Assembly (NCBI GenBank): GCA_963816435.1
Contig: CAWFKS010000001.1
Location: forward strand, 186,001 to 250,000
Length of the DNA: 64,000 nucleotides
From: CAWFKS01 sp963816435
Lineage (GTDB): Bacteria; Pseudomonadota; Alphaproteobacteria; Rhizobiales; Rhizobiaceae
Direction of reading: 5' to 3'
In this document: positions 18,052-26,508 of the stretch, in pieces
How positions within the stretch are numbered: position 1 is the stretch's first letter
Layout: every line of letters starts with the position of its first letter
The notes under the pieces: model-generated
The model's input: only the letters and a program-made list of their open reading frames with translations
Database searches by the model: none
What the model was told of the DNA's origin: nothing
Made by a program: the position numbers and the translations under genes

Positions 18052-19692
18052 TCAGCCGGCCTTCGCCTGGTCGCGCAGCCGGAACTTCTGGATCTTGCCG
18101 GTCGAGGTCTTCGGGATTTCCGAAAAGACCACCGCCTTCGGGCACTTGAAGCGCGCCAGCAGCGAGCGGCAATGCTCGATGATCTCGGCCTCCGTCGCTT
18201 GCCTGCCGGGCCGCAACTCGACATAGGCGACCGGCGTCTCGCCCCATTTCTCGTCGGGTTTGGCCACCACGGCGCAGGCGGCGACGGCCGGGTGCTTGTA
18301 GATGGCGTCCTCGACCTCGATCGAGGAGATGTTCTCGCCGCCGGAGATGATGATGTCCTTGGAACGGTCCTTGAGCTGCAGGTAGCCGTCGGGGTGCATG
18401 ACGCCGAGGTCGCCCGAGTGGAACCAGCCGCCGGCGAAGGCCTCGTCGGTGGCCTTGCGGTTCTTCAGGTAGCCCTTCATGACGATGTTGCCCTGGAACA
18501 TGACCTCGCCGATCGTCGTGCCGTCCGCCGGCACTTCCTCCATCGTCTCGGGGTCGCGCACCGAAAGGCCCTCGAGTGCTGCGTAGCGCACGCCCTGTCG
18601 CGCTTTCTTCGCCGTCTTCGGGCCCTTTTCGAGATGGTCCCAGTCGGAGTGCCACTCGTTGACGACCGCCGGGCCGTAGGTCTCCGTCAGTCCGTAGAGA
18701 TGGGTAACGGCGAAGCCGGCGTCGGCCATGCCCGACAGCACCGCCTCCGGCGGCGGCGCGGCGGCGGTGTTGAAGGTGACGGTCTGCGGAAACTCGCGGC
18801 GCTCGTCGTCGGAAGCGTTGATCAGCGTCGACATGACGATCGGCGCGCCGCACAGATGGGTGACGCCGTGCTCGGCGATGGCGTCGTACATCGCGCCGGC
18901 CCTCACCCAGCGCAGGCAGACATGGGTGCCGGCCTGCACGGCCAGCGTCCACGGGAAGCACCAGCCGTTGCAGTGGAACATCGGCAGCGTCCACAGGTAG
19001 ACGCAGTGCTTGCCCATGCCGGCGTGGATGGTGTTGGCGTAGGCCATCAGCGCCGCGCCGCGGTGGTGGTAGACGACACCCTTGGGGTTGCCGGTGGTGC
19101 CCGACGTGTAGTTCAGCGAGATCGCGTCCCACTCGTCGTCAGGCATCTGCCAGGCGTAGTCCTCATCGCCCTCGGCCAGGAAATCCTCGTAGTCGATCGT
19201 GCCGATGCGCTCGCCCTTGGGGTAGGGCGCGTCGCCGGGATATTCGGGGTCGTCGTAGTCGATGATCAGCGGCTTGACCTTCGTGGTCTTCAGCGCCTCG
19301 GCGACGACGCCGGAGAATTCACGGTCGACGATCAGCACTTTGGAATCGGCGTGGTCGAGCTGGAAGGCGATGATCGCCGCGTCGAGTCGGGTGTTGAGCG
19401 AATGCAGCACGGCCTTGGTCATCGGCACGCCGAAATGCGCCTCAAGCATCGGCGGCGTGTTCGACAGCATCACCGACACCGTGTCGCCCTTGCCGATGCC
19501 GCGCTTGGCCAGCGCCGAACCCAGCCGCAGCGAGCGCTCCCAGAACGCGCCGTAGGAAACCCGCATGCCGCCGTGGATGATCGCCGTGTGGTTCGGATAG
19601 ACCTTCGCCGCCCGCTCCAGGAAGGTCAGCGGCGTCATCGGCTGGTGGTTGGCGGGGTTTCGGTCGAGATCGATCTCGTACGGATTGGTCAT
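18052..19692 (-). CDS. Acyl-CoA synthetase (AMP-forming)
   Basis: Activates a carboxylic acid to its CoA thioester through an acyl-adenylate. 546 residues; the ATG at 19692 has GGAGG five bases upstream. Motifs: LNYTSGTTGNPKGVVYHHRG (P-loop, about residue 180), AAAPPPEAVLSGM, YGLTETYGPAVV, GWFHSGDLGVMHPDGYLQLK and the catalytic-lysine end PKTSTGKIQKFRLRD. Close to medium-chain/AlkK-type and 3-methylmercaptopropionyl-CoA ligase-like enzymes; substrate not determined. Convergent with nothing; divergent from the Hsp70 gene. Confidence 0.93.
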   Translation of the reverse strand: MTNPYEIDLDRNPANHQPMTPLTFLERAAKVYPNHTAIIHGGMRVSYGAFWERSLRLGSALAKRGIGKGDTVSVMLSNTPPMLEAHFGVPMTKAVLHSLNTRLDAAIIAFQLDHADSKVLIVDREFSGVVAEALKTTKVKPLIIDYDDPEYPGDAPYPKGERIGTIDYEDFLAEGDEDYAWQMPDDEWDAISLNYTSGTTGNPKGVVYHHRGAALMAYANTIHAGMGKHCVYLWTLPMFHCNGWCFPWTLAVQAGTHVCLRWVRAGAMYDAIAEHGVTHLCGAPIVMSTLINASDDERREFPQTVTFNTAAAPPPEAVLSGMADAGFAVTHLYGLTETYGPAVVNEWHSDWDHLEKGPKTAKKARQGVRYAALEGLSVRDPETMEEVPADGTTIGEVMFQGNIVMKGYLKNRKATDEAFAGGWFHSGDLGVMHPDGYLQLKDRSKDIIISGGENISSIEVEDAIYKHPAVAACAVVAKPDEKWGETPVAYVELRPGRQATEAEIIEHCRSLLARFKCPKAVVFSEIPKTSTGKIQKFRLRDQAKAG

Positions 19693-19849
19693 GAAATCCT
19701 CCACTGCGGGCTCGCGGCAAATATGCCCGACCGGCAGCGCCTGTCACTCCCTCGTGGAAGGCAACGCGCCGGCGTCGACACGCACGGCGCCATTGTGTAT
19801 CAGCGTCGCTCCCCGAAACACGCACAAAATCGCAGACGAGGAACAGGCC

Positions 19850-21109
19850 ATGCGCGCGACCAGCGGCGGCATCGACTTCGGCACGTCCAATTCGACGGTC
19901 GGCTGTGTCGAGGACGGACAGCCGCGCCTCGTCGTGCTGGAGGACGGACAGGTGACGATGCCGAGCGCGGTGTTCTTCGATTTCGAGGAGGACCGCACCC
20001 ATTTCGGCCGCGCCGCCATCGCCCGCTACACCGAAAATGTCGAAGGCCGGCTGATGCGGGCGCTGAAGAGCGTGCTGGGCTCGTCGCTGATCGAGGAAAA
20101 GACGCGCATCAAGAGGCATTCGATCGCGTTTTCCGACATCATCGGCTCGTTCCTGCTTCATCTGAAGGAAAGCCTGGAAGGCCATGCCGGCGGCCCGGTC
20201 GACAACATCGTTCTCGGCCGGCCGGTGCGTTTCGTCGACGACGACGCGGCGGCCGATCGCAAGGCGCAGAGCCAGCTCGAGAACGCCGCCTTGCGCCGGG
20301 GCTTCCGGAACATCGAGTTCCAGTTCGAGCCGATCGCTGCGGCGCTCGATTACGAGCAGCGCGTGGCGAAGGAGGAACTGGCGCTGATCGTCGACATTGG
20401 CGGCGGCACGTCCGACTTCTCGGTGGTGCGCGTCTCGCCGCAGCGCACGCGTTCGGCCGACCGCAAGGACGACATCCTCGCCAGCCACGGCGTCCATATC
20501 GGCGGCACGGATTTCGACCGGCTGCTCAGCCTCGCCAAGCTCATGCCCGAACTCGGCTACCGGTCGCTGACGAAGGACGGCAAGCGCAACCTGCCTGTCG
20601 GCTACTACAACGATCTCGCCACCTGGCAGCGTATCCACCTGCTCTACACCACCAAGGCGATGGCCGACCTGCGCCAGATCCGCTACGAGGCGGCGCGCCC
20701 CGATCTGGTCGAGCGCATGATCGACATCGTCGCCAACCGGCAGGGGCACGCGGCGGCGGCACGCGTCGAACAGGCGAAGATCGAGCTCACCGAACGCACC
20801 GAGACCGAAATCGTCGTTGCGCTCAGCGAGGAGACGCTTCGCCTGCCGGTCACGCGCACGCGCATGAACGAGGCGATCGCTGCGACAGTGGAGCGCGTGC
20901 GCGACGCCGTCGCCGACACGCTTGCGCAGGCGAACGTCCCGGCCGGGCGGATCACCGCGCTGTTCCTGACGGGCGGCTCTTCGGCGATCCCGCTGCTGCG
21001 CGACAGCCTGCTTTCGCTGTTTCCGTCCGCCTCGGTCGTCGACGGCGACATGTTCGGCAGCGTCGGCACAGGGCTCGCCATCGACGCCTCGCGCAGGTTC
21101 GGCCCCTGA
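19850..21109 (+). CDS. Hsp70-family protein, YegD-like
   Basis: Actin/Hsp70-fold ATPase of 419 residues that lacks the substrate-binding domain of DnaK, like E. coli YegD. Visible phosphate-binding motifs: GIDFGTSNSTVGCVEDGQP (phosphate 1), FEPIAAALDYE, LIVDIGGGTSDFSVVRV (phosphate 2) and ALFLTGGSSAIPLLRD (adenosine). The ATG at 19850 has GAGGAA upstream. No DnaJ or GrpE partner is nearby. Convergent with a TSUP transporter with a gap of five bases. Client and role unknown. Confidence 0.9.
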   Translation: MRATSGGIDFGTSNSTVGCVEDGQPRLVVLEDGQVTMPSAVFFDFEEDRTHFGRAAIARYTENVEGRLMRALKSVLGSSLIEEKTRIKRHSIAFSDIIGSFLLHLKESLEGHAGGPVDNIVLGRPVRFVDDDAAADRKAQSQLENAALRRGFRNIEFQFEPIAAALDYEQRVAKEELALIVDIGGGTSDFSVVRVSPQRTRSADRKDDILASHGVHIGGTDFDRLLSLAKLMPELGYRSLTKDGKRNLPVGYYNDLATWQRIHLLYTTKAMADLRQIRYEAARPDLVERMIDIVANRQGHAAAARVEQAKIELTERTETEIVVALSEETLRLPVTRTRMNEAIAATVERVRDAVADTLAQANVPAGRITALFLTGGSSAIPLLRDSLLSLFPSASVVDGDMFGSVGTGLAIDASRRFGP

Positions 21110-21114
21110 CGGGG

Positions 21115-21879
21115 TCAGAATCCGGCCACGCCGTCCCAGACGAGCTTCACACCGATGATGAGCACCATCGCGTACATGAACGGGTAGAAGATCTCCGGCT
21201 TCATGCGCCGGACGATCCAGGCGCCGGCGAGCGTGGCGAGCGGTGCAGCCGGCATCAGCACGGCGGACGCTTCAAGGTTGGTGGCATCGAACTGGCCGAG
21301 CGCGAAATAGGGCACCAGCTTCACCGCATTCACGATGGCGAAGAAGACGACGCTGGTGCCGGTGTAGACCCGTGGGTCGTGCTTCAGCGGCAGCGCGTAG
21401 ATCTGGTACGGGGGCCCGCCCGAGTGGGCGACGAAGCTGGTGAAGCCGGCGACGGTGCCCCAGAACGTGCCCGAAATGCGATTGTGAGACGCTGCGATCT
21501 CGGCCCGGGTCAGCTTCTGCGCCGCCCATCTGGCGAAGAAGAGCAGCGCCACGACGCCGACGATGATCCTCACCACGTCTTCGGAGATGTAGGCGGCCAT
21601 CGCCCAGCCGATGCCGATGCCGAGCATGGCGCCCGGCAGCATGATCTTCAGCGTCTTGGCGTCGCGGACGCCGCGCCATGTCCACAGCGACACGATGTCC
21701 ATCAGCACCAGGATCGGCAGCATGATCGCGGCCGCCTGCACCGGCGACATGACCAGCGACATCAGCGGCACGCCGAGCAGCGCCATTGCGCCGCCGAACC
21801 CGCCCTTCGACAGGCCGACGAGAATCACCGCCGGCAGGGCGGCGGCGTAGAACCAGGGATCGGAAAGCAGGGAAGTCAT
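21115..21879 (-). CDS. TauE/SafE (TSUP) family membrane transporter
   Basis: Second TSUP transporter in the window, 254 residues from the ATG at 21879. Family motifs: VILVGLSKGGFGGAMALLGV in the first half and GFTSFVAHSGGPPYQIYALP in the second, with about eight hydrophobic segments. It is clearly distinct in sequence from the one at 16293. Substrate unknown; the family moves sulfite, sulfoacetate and related anions. Confidence 0.9.
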   Translation of the reverse strand: MTSLLSDPWFYAAALPAVILVGLSKGGFGGAMALLGVPLMSLVMSPVQAAAIMLPILVLMDIVSLWTWRGVRDAKTLKIMLPGAMLGIGIGWAMAAYISEDVVRIIVGVVALLFFARWAAQKLTRAEIAASHNRISGTFWGTVAGFTSFVAHSGGPPYQIYALPLKHDPRVYTGTSVVFFAIVNAVKLVPYFALGQFDATNLEASAVLMPAAPLATLAGAWIVRRMKPEIFYPFMYAMVLIIGVKLVWDGVAGF

Positions 21880-22051
21880 TCGCGGGGCGGGGCCTTTCGG
21901 CGCCCCTGATAGAGGCTTTCGCGGCGGCGGGAAATCCTTCATCCGAGGCTCGGCGGGATGGCTGCACCGGCTGGCCAAAGCGCGGCGTCTCCTCTATGCC
22001 AAATTCCAACCACGATCAGCCGCCATCAACACGCCAGACCAAGGGAGCGTC

Positions 22052-22711
22052 ATGACCGCGCCAGAGCCGAACCGCTGCCGTCTCGTCCTCATCGCGCCGC
22101 CGGGGCTCGCCGACGACGTGCTGGAGGCGCGGCTCATCGCTGCGCTCGAAGGCGGCGACGTCGCCTCCATCATCCTGCCGCAATACGAACTCGCGGACGC
22201 CGCCTTCCAGCACCTTGCCGAGCGGGTCGTGCCGATCGGCCAGTCGGCCGGCGCGGCGGTGATGATCGCCGGTGAAAGCCGCATCGCGGCGCGCACCCAC
22301 GCCGACGGCGTCCATGTCGAGGGCCCTCGCGCCGTGCTCGCCGACGCCATCGACCGGCTGCAGGACAAGATGATGGTCGGCGCGGGCGGCGCCAAGACCC
22401 GCGACGAGGCGCTGGCGCTCGGCGAACTCAGGCCCGACTACATTTTCTTCGGCCGCTTCGGCTACGACACCCAGGCGGAGCCGCACCATCGCAATCTCAA
22501 TCTCGGCGCGTGGTGGGCCGAGATGATCGCGCTGCCATGCATCGTGCAGGGTGGCAACACGGTCGGTTCGGTCGCCGCTGTCGCGGCAACCGGCGTCGAG
22601 TTCGTGGCGCTGTCTTCCGCCGTGCTCGGCGACGACGCCGACCCGCATGCGGCGGTGGCCGAGGCGAACGCGCTTCTCGACGCCGAAGCGCCGCGTTTCG
22701 AGGCCGCCTGA
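22052..22711 (+). CDS. Thiamine-phosphate-synthase-like protein
   Basis: TIM-barrel protein of 219 residues related to ThiE. Recognisable barrel segments: RLVLIAPPGLADDVLEARLI, AAVMIAGESRIAARTHADGV, PDYIFFGRFGYDTQ and CIVQGGNTVGSVAAVAATGV. The usual ThiE signature around DGVHLGQ reads DGVHVEG here, and the pyrophosphate-loop region is altered, so thiamine synthesis is doubtful. No other thi genes are in the window. Its stop overlaps the next ATG (TGATG), so it is coupled to the Sel1 protein. Confidence 0.75.
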   Translation: MTAPEPNRCRLVLIAPPGLADDVLEARLIAALEGGDVASIILPQYELADAAFQHLAERVVPIGQSAGAAVMIAGESRIAARTHADGVHVEGPRAVLADAIDRLQDKMMVGAGGAKTRDEALALGELRPDYIFFGRFGYDTQAEPHHRNLNLGAWWAEMIALPCIVQGGNTVGSVAAVAATGVEFVALSSAVLGDDADPHAAVAEANALLDAEAPRFEAA

Positions 22712-23832
22712 TGGCCCGGCTGGTCTGTCTCCTCGCACTCTCGCTCGCAGTCGCCGCACCGGCGTTCGCCGCCGAGGTGCCTGCGAAGGACGATGCGCCG
22801 GCGGCCGTCGCGACGACGCCGAAGCAGGATGCTCCCTCCGCTACAGCCGACGAGCCGGCGCCGACCCGGTTCGGACACGACATGTTTTCGCCCGCCGTGC
22901 CGCCCGGGCAGAAGACCGGAAACGACGGTGCGGACGACACCGGCCCGCGGCTGTTGCGCAGCCCCACGATGGATGCCGGCGACGTCGACCCGTCGCGTTT
23001 CGGCAAGGTGCCCGATGCCGCCTACGGCGCGTTCCAGCGCGGCCTCTACATCACCGCCCTCAAGCTCGCCGAGCCGCGTGCGGAGGCCGGCGACAGCGCG
23101 GCGCAGACGCTGGTCGCCGAGATCTACGCGCGCGGGCTGGGCGTTCCCCGCGACCAGAAGAAGGCGGCGACGTGGTATCAGCGCGCCGCCGAGCAGGGCG
23201 TTCCGGAAGCACAGTTCCAGTACGCGCTGATGCTGATCGACGGCAATTTCGTTCCCAAGGACGAGAAGCAGGCCTACGCGCTGATGCAGGACGCGGCGGA
23301 GTCCGGCAACCGGCTCGCCCAGTTCAACCTCGCCCAGATGATCGTCGACCGCGAGCCCGGCCCGTCGGGCGTCGCCAAGGCGGTCTCCTATTACGAGAAG
23401 GCGGCGGACGCTGGTCTTGCCGACGCGCAATACGCCATGGCCCAGGTCTACGCCAACGGTGCCGGCGGCAAGCCGGTCGACATGGAAAAGGCGCGCGCCT
23501 GGCTGCTCCAGGCGGCGCGCCAGAACTACGACACGGCCCAGCTCGATCTCGGCACCTGGCTGGTCGACGGCACCGGCGGCAAGGCCGACCCCGCGGCCGG
23601 GTTCGCCTGGCTGCAGCGGGCCGCCCAGGGCGGCAACGTCGCCGCGCAGAACCGGCTCGCCAAGCTCTACCGTGCCGGCGTCGGCACCGACGCCGACCAG
23701 ATCGAGGCCGCCGCCTGGTACATCACGGCGCATCGCGCCGGGCTCGACGATGACGAGATGGACGTCTTCCTCGACGGGCTTTCGCCGGAGGAGCGCAAGC
23801 AGGCGCTCGAAAAGGCCAACCGGCTGCGATAG
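22711..23832 (+). CDS. Secreted Sel1-repeat protein
   Basis: Periplasmic TPR-like protein of 373 residues. Signal peptide cleaves after APAFAA (about residue 20), followed by a low-complexity linker to residue 95. Then come about six Sel1 repeats of roughly 36 residues, such as GLGVPRDQKKAATWYQRAAE, GNRLAQFNLAQMIVD and GLADAQYAMAQVYANGAGGK. Such proteins act as scaffolds (rhizobial ExoR is one example). Start overlaps the stop of the ThiE-like gene. Confidence 0.88.
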   Translation: MARLVCLLALSLAVAAPAFAAEVPAKDDAPAAVATTPKQDAPSATADEPAPTRFGHDMFSPAVPPGQKTGNDGADDTGPRLLRSPTMDAGDVDPSRFGKVPDAAYGAFQRGLYITALKLAEPRAEAGDSAAQTLVAEIYARGLGVPRDQKKAATWYQRAAEQGVPEAQFQYALMLIDGNFVPKDEKQAYALMQDAAESGNRLAQFNLAQMIVDREPGPSGVAKAVSYYEKAADAGLADAQYAMAQVYANGAGGKPVDMEKARAWLLQAARQNYDTAQLDLGTWLVDGTGGKADPAAGFAWLQRAAQGGNVAAQNRLAKLYRAGVGTDADQIEAAAWYITAHRAGLDDDEMDVFLDGLSPEERKQALEKANRLR

Positions 23833-23939
23833 GTCCGGCGCGGCGACGCGCTGTCTGCTGCCAGGACGCCGTCAGCATGGCTGTGCGATCAGCTTCGGCG
23901 ATGCCGCGAACGAGGGCGGCGCCGTCGAAAGGACCCGCC

Positions 23940-24338
23940 ATGAAATTCGCTTCCACGCGCCTGATTGCCGCCGACATCGAAAAGATGGTCGGCTTCTACG
24001 AGATGGTGACGGGCGTCACCGCCGAGTGGCTGGCGCCGCAGTTCGCCGAGATCGTCACGCCGGCCGCCACGCTTGCCATCGGCAGCGCGCAGACCGTGCC
24101 GCTGTTCGCCGAAGGCAGCGCGGAGCCGGGCGCGAACCGTACCGCCGTCATCGAGTTCATGGTCGACGACGTCGATGCGGAGTTCGCGCGGCTGAAGGAC
24201 AAGGTCGAGATTGTGCACGAGCCCAAGACGATGCCGTGGGGCAACCGCGCCGTGCAGTTCCGCGATCCCGAAGGCAGCGCGGTCTCGCTGTTCATGCCGT
24301 TCGACGAGGCGGCACGCGCACGCTTCGCCGCGCGCTAG
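23940..24338 (+). CDS. VOC-family (glyoxalase/dioxygenase fold) protein
   Basis: 132-residue single-module VOC protein: ASTRLIAADIEKMVGFYEMV at the N-terminus, VIEFMVDDVDAEFARLKDKV in the middle, and WGNRAVQFRDPEGSAVSLFM at the C-terminus. Metal-ligand positions are only partly kept, so substrate and activity are open. AAAGGA lies six bases before the ATG at 23940. Stand-alone; the 18-base gap to the convergent transglutaminase gene holds nothing. Confidence 0.85.
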   Translation: MKFASTRLIAADIEKMVGFYEMVTGVTAEWLAPQFAEIVTPAATLAIGSAQTVPLFAEGSAEPGANRTAVIEFMVDDVDAEFARLKDKVEIVHEPKTMPWGNRAVQFRDPEGSAVSLFMPFDEAARARFAAR

Positions 24339-24356
24339 GCTGCGCCCGCCGCGGGC

Positions 24357-25184
24357 TCAGCCTGCCGGCCGCGGCTGCACCTCCTGCACCTCGTAGGTCC
24401 ACACCCGGAACGCCTTCAGGATGTGCGGGCCGAAGGAATTGATGAGCGGGATGTCGGCCGCGTCGCGCCCCCGGGAAATGACGATCCTGCCGATCCTCGG
24501 CACGTTGTTGCGCGGGTCGAACGTGTGCCACGCCCCGTCGAGATAAACCTCGATCCAGGCGCTGAAATCCATCGGGTCCGTCACCGGCACGCCGATGTCG
24601 CCGAGATAGCCGTTGACGTAGCGGGCGGGAATGTTGAGGCATCGGCACAACGCCACGGCCAGATGTGCGAAGTCGCGACAGACGCCGACGCGTTCGTGGT
24701 AGGCCTCGAAGGCGGTGCGCGTCGAGCGCGCCTGCATGTAGTCGAAAGCGATGTGGCCGTGCACGAAGTCGCAGATCGCCTGGACCCGGTTCCAGCCGGG
24801 AGCGGTCGTGCCGAACATGTCCCAGGCGATCTGGCTGAGAAGGTCGGTCTCGCAATAGCGGCTGCCCATGAGATAGACGAGACTGTCGTCCGGCAGGTCC
24901 GGAACCGGCATTTCGCGAGCGTCGGGATGCGCCCTGTCGGGCTTGCCGTCGTCCTCGATCGTTGCGTCGCCCCAGATGGTCAGGTCGCCGGCCGGCGCCG
25001 CGAGCCGCCTGCACAGGTTGCCGTGGAGGTCGCGATAGGTCGAGGTCGGGACCGCGGGGGCGGTGAACACCGTCTCGGGAACCCTCAGATCGACCGCGCG
25101 CTCCTCGTGGATGGCAAGCAGGCACACCAGTGCGGTCGGCTGCTGGAAGGTCATGGTGACTTCGTAGCCGTAGCGGATCAGCAT
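24357..25184 (-). CDS. Transglutaminase-like cysteine peptidase family protein
   Basis: 275 residues. N-terminal beta-rich domain (MLIRYGYEVTMTFQQPTALV), then a transglutaminase core with the catalytic Cys in RVGVCRDFAHLAVALCRCLN (about residue 175), His in GAWHTFDPRNN and the following Asp. Members of this family often sit with DUF403/circularly permuted ATPgrasp genes; none is here. The ATG at 25184 is favoured by AGGTGG upstream; a GTG at 25193 is the alternative. The next gene upstream (DUF1488) ends 10 bases away and may be cotranscribed. Confidence 0.88.
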   Translation of the reverse strand: MLIRYGYEVTMTFQQPTALVCLLAIHEERAVDLRVPETVFTAPAVPTSTYRDLHGNLCRRLAAPAGDLTIWGDATIEDDGKPDRAHPDAREMPVPDLPDDSLVYLMGSRYCETDLLSQIAWDMFGTTAPGWNRVQAICDFVHGHIAFDYMQARSTRTAFEAYHERVGVCRDFAHLAVALCRCLNIPARYVNGYLGDIGVPVTDPMDFSAWIEVYLDGAWHTFDPRNNVPRIGRIVISRGRDAADIPLINSFGPHILKAFRVWTYEVQEVQPRPAG

Positions 25185-25193
25185 TTCACCCAC

Positions 25194-25457
25194 CTATCGT
25201 AGATCGGCAGCCGTCAGGATGTATGAGGTGCGGCGCCCGTGCGAGTACATTTCGCGCGCCACATCGTGGATCGAGCCGCGCGCCGCGTCGAAGGCGTCGA
25301 GGCATTGGGTTTCGGACGGATCGGTCTCGCCATTGACCGCCAGCGCATCCGCTTCGATGAAGAACGGCACTTCGAACATGCCGTCATGACCAACGAAACG
25401 CACCCTTTTTCTCGCGGCGTCGAAGCTGCGGCTCCTGTTCGGAAACGCCAGGGTCAT
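25194..25457 (-). CDS. DUF1488 family protein
   Basis: 87-residue protein of the DUF1488 family: MTLAFPNRSRSFDAARKRVR, then EVPFFIEADAL and HGRRTSYILTAADLR at the end. GGGGAGG sits five bases before the ATG at 25457. Function unknown; members are frequent near small stress-type genes in rhizobia, as here. Last of a run of small minus-strand genes. Confidence 0.82.
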   Translation of the reverse strand: MTLAFPNRSRSFDAARKRVRFVGHDGMFEVPFFIEADALAVNGETDPSETQCLDAFDAARGSIHDVAREMYSHGRRTSYILTAADLR

Positions 25458-25539
25458 GAACGCCTCCCCGTGCCCATGGCCAGGCCAGACGGGCCCGTGG
25501 CCGGGCACCTGGCACGCTCGCCGTGCCGATCATTCGTCA

Positions 25540-25773
25540 TCATTGCTCCTGTCCGGTCTGTTGACCGTCGATGGCGCCGGAATAGAGAACGACGCCATCG
25601 GCGTCGGTGATCGTCACGGCGTCGGGGTGCTGCGGCATGTCCAGCGTCCGGGCGAGTTCCCGCGCGGCGTCGATGGCCGCTTCGCGATCCGCTACGTCTG
25701 CGGCTTCGCGGCCGACCACCGCATGCGCTTCGTCCTCGGCGCGGGTGCGGTAGAATTCTATGACGATCCGCAT
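25540..25773 (-). CDS. Small conserved hypothetical protein
   Basis: 77 residues, acidic: MRIVIEFYRTRAEDEAHAVV, then ADREAAIDAARELARTLDMP and VTITDADGVVLYSG. The pattern of an N-terminal strand, an Ala/Arg/Asp-rich helix and a C-terminal 'D-x-D-G' strand resembles the DUF6894 type of rhizobial small proteins; this assignment is tentative. ATG at 25773 directly follows a GTG at 25776 with AGGG before it. Confidence 0.65.
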   Translation of the reverse strand: MRIVIEFYRTRAEDEAHAVVGREAADVADREAAIDAARELARTLDMPQHPDAVTITDADGVVLYSGAIDGQQTGQEQ

Positions 25774-25809
25774 CACCCTGACTGCGCCGAAAGCCCGATC
25801 ACGCCGCGT

Positions 25810-25953
25810 TCAGCCCTTGCCCTTGCTGCGGGGCTGGTTGGCATTGGCGGCGACCTTGATCTGGTTTCCGAATGTGGCTTCCGGCGCGGGTGGCGCCTTT
25901 GCCTGCTTCGGCTTGCGCACTTCGCGATTGCTGCGTTTTTGTCCCTTAGCCAT
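25810..25953 (-). CDS. Small basic protein (47 residues)
   Basis: Very short gene encoding MAKGQKRSNREVRKPKQAKA, then PPAPEATFGNQIKVAANANQ and a Lys-rich end. The N-terminal MAKGQ-R-N-E pattern recurs in short basic rhizobial proteins. Its ATG overlaps the stop of the upstream 101-residue gene by eight bases, so it is coupled to it. Probably disordered and possibly nucleic-acid binding; this is inference from charge only. Confidence 0.7.
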   Translation of the reverse strand: MAKGQKRSNREVRKPKQAKAPPAPEATFGNQIKVAANANQPRSKGKG

Positions 25954-26251
25954 TGCCGAAGGTCCTTTCGATGAGACTCTCATTGCTGGTGGCGGGGGTA
26001 TCGACGACGACCTCGAGGTGGTCCTCCGTCGTCATCCGCTCGTAAGCTTCGCCGTCGGCACGGATGCGATACTGGCGGAAATTGCCGCTGGGCGGAGCCA
26101 TGCCGCTGATACGGAAGACCTTCGCCGCTTCGGAGGGGGCGCCGGGGAACGATTTCATCCTCACGGCTTGCCCGATCCCGAACTGCGGTGGGGTTGCGTC
26201 GTGTCGCTTCGGGCGCGCCTTGCGCTCCATGAAGGATATGGAGGTGGTCAT
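25946..26251 (-). CDS. Conserved hypothetical protein, small beta-barrel type
   Basis: 101 residues. The core FGIGQAVRMKSFPG, KVFRISGMAPPSGNFRQYRI and EAYERMTTEDHLEVV matches a widespread rhizobial small-protein pattern ('...YRI...YRIR...E..ER...E..L') with no assigned function. Start overlaps the stop of the 86-residue gene (ATGA); its stop overlaps the start of the 47-residue gene. Translationally chained small-gene operon. Confidence 0.72.
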   Translation of the reverse strand: MTTSISFMERKARPKRHDATPPQFGIGQAVRMKSFPGAPSEAAKVFRISGMAPPSGNFRQYRIRADGEAYERMTTEDHLEVVVDTPATSNESLIERTFGNG

Positions 26252-26508
26252 GAGTTTCGGTCCTTTTCGAGGGCGGCTTCCAGGTCCGCCGGATTGATCG
26301 GCACCATGCGGTGCGTCGAACTGCGCACTGCGATAGCCGGCAGGTGGATGAATGCGCCGATACGACGCCAGGCGTTGCGGGTAAGCCCGCCGATCATCTC
26401 TTCGTCGCTGTCCACCCGATAGCTACCGGCGGGCTGGGGCTTGTCGAAGCCGGGCAGAGTGAATTCCGACGTGAAGTGGACCACGGTCTCTGTCGTACGC
26501 GAAGTCAT
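26248..26508 (-). CDS. Conserved hypothetical protein
   Basis: 86 residues from the ATG at 26508 (GGAGAA upstream). Pattern FTLPGFDKPQPAGSYRVDSD, then EMIGGLTRNAWRRIGAFIHL and MVPINPADLEAALEKD, a recurrent rhizobial small-protein family of unknown function. First gene of the small-gene chain, so the promoter should lie between 26509 and about 26700. Confidence 0.72.
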   Translation of the reverse strand: MTSRTTETVVHFTSEFTLPGFDKPQPAGSYRVDSDEEMIGGLTRNAWRRIGAFIHLPAIAVRSSTHRMVPINPADLEAALEKDRNS

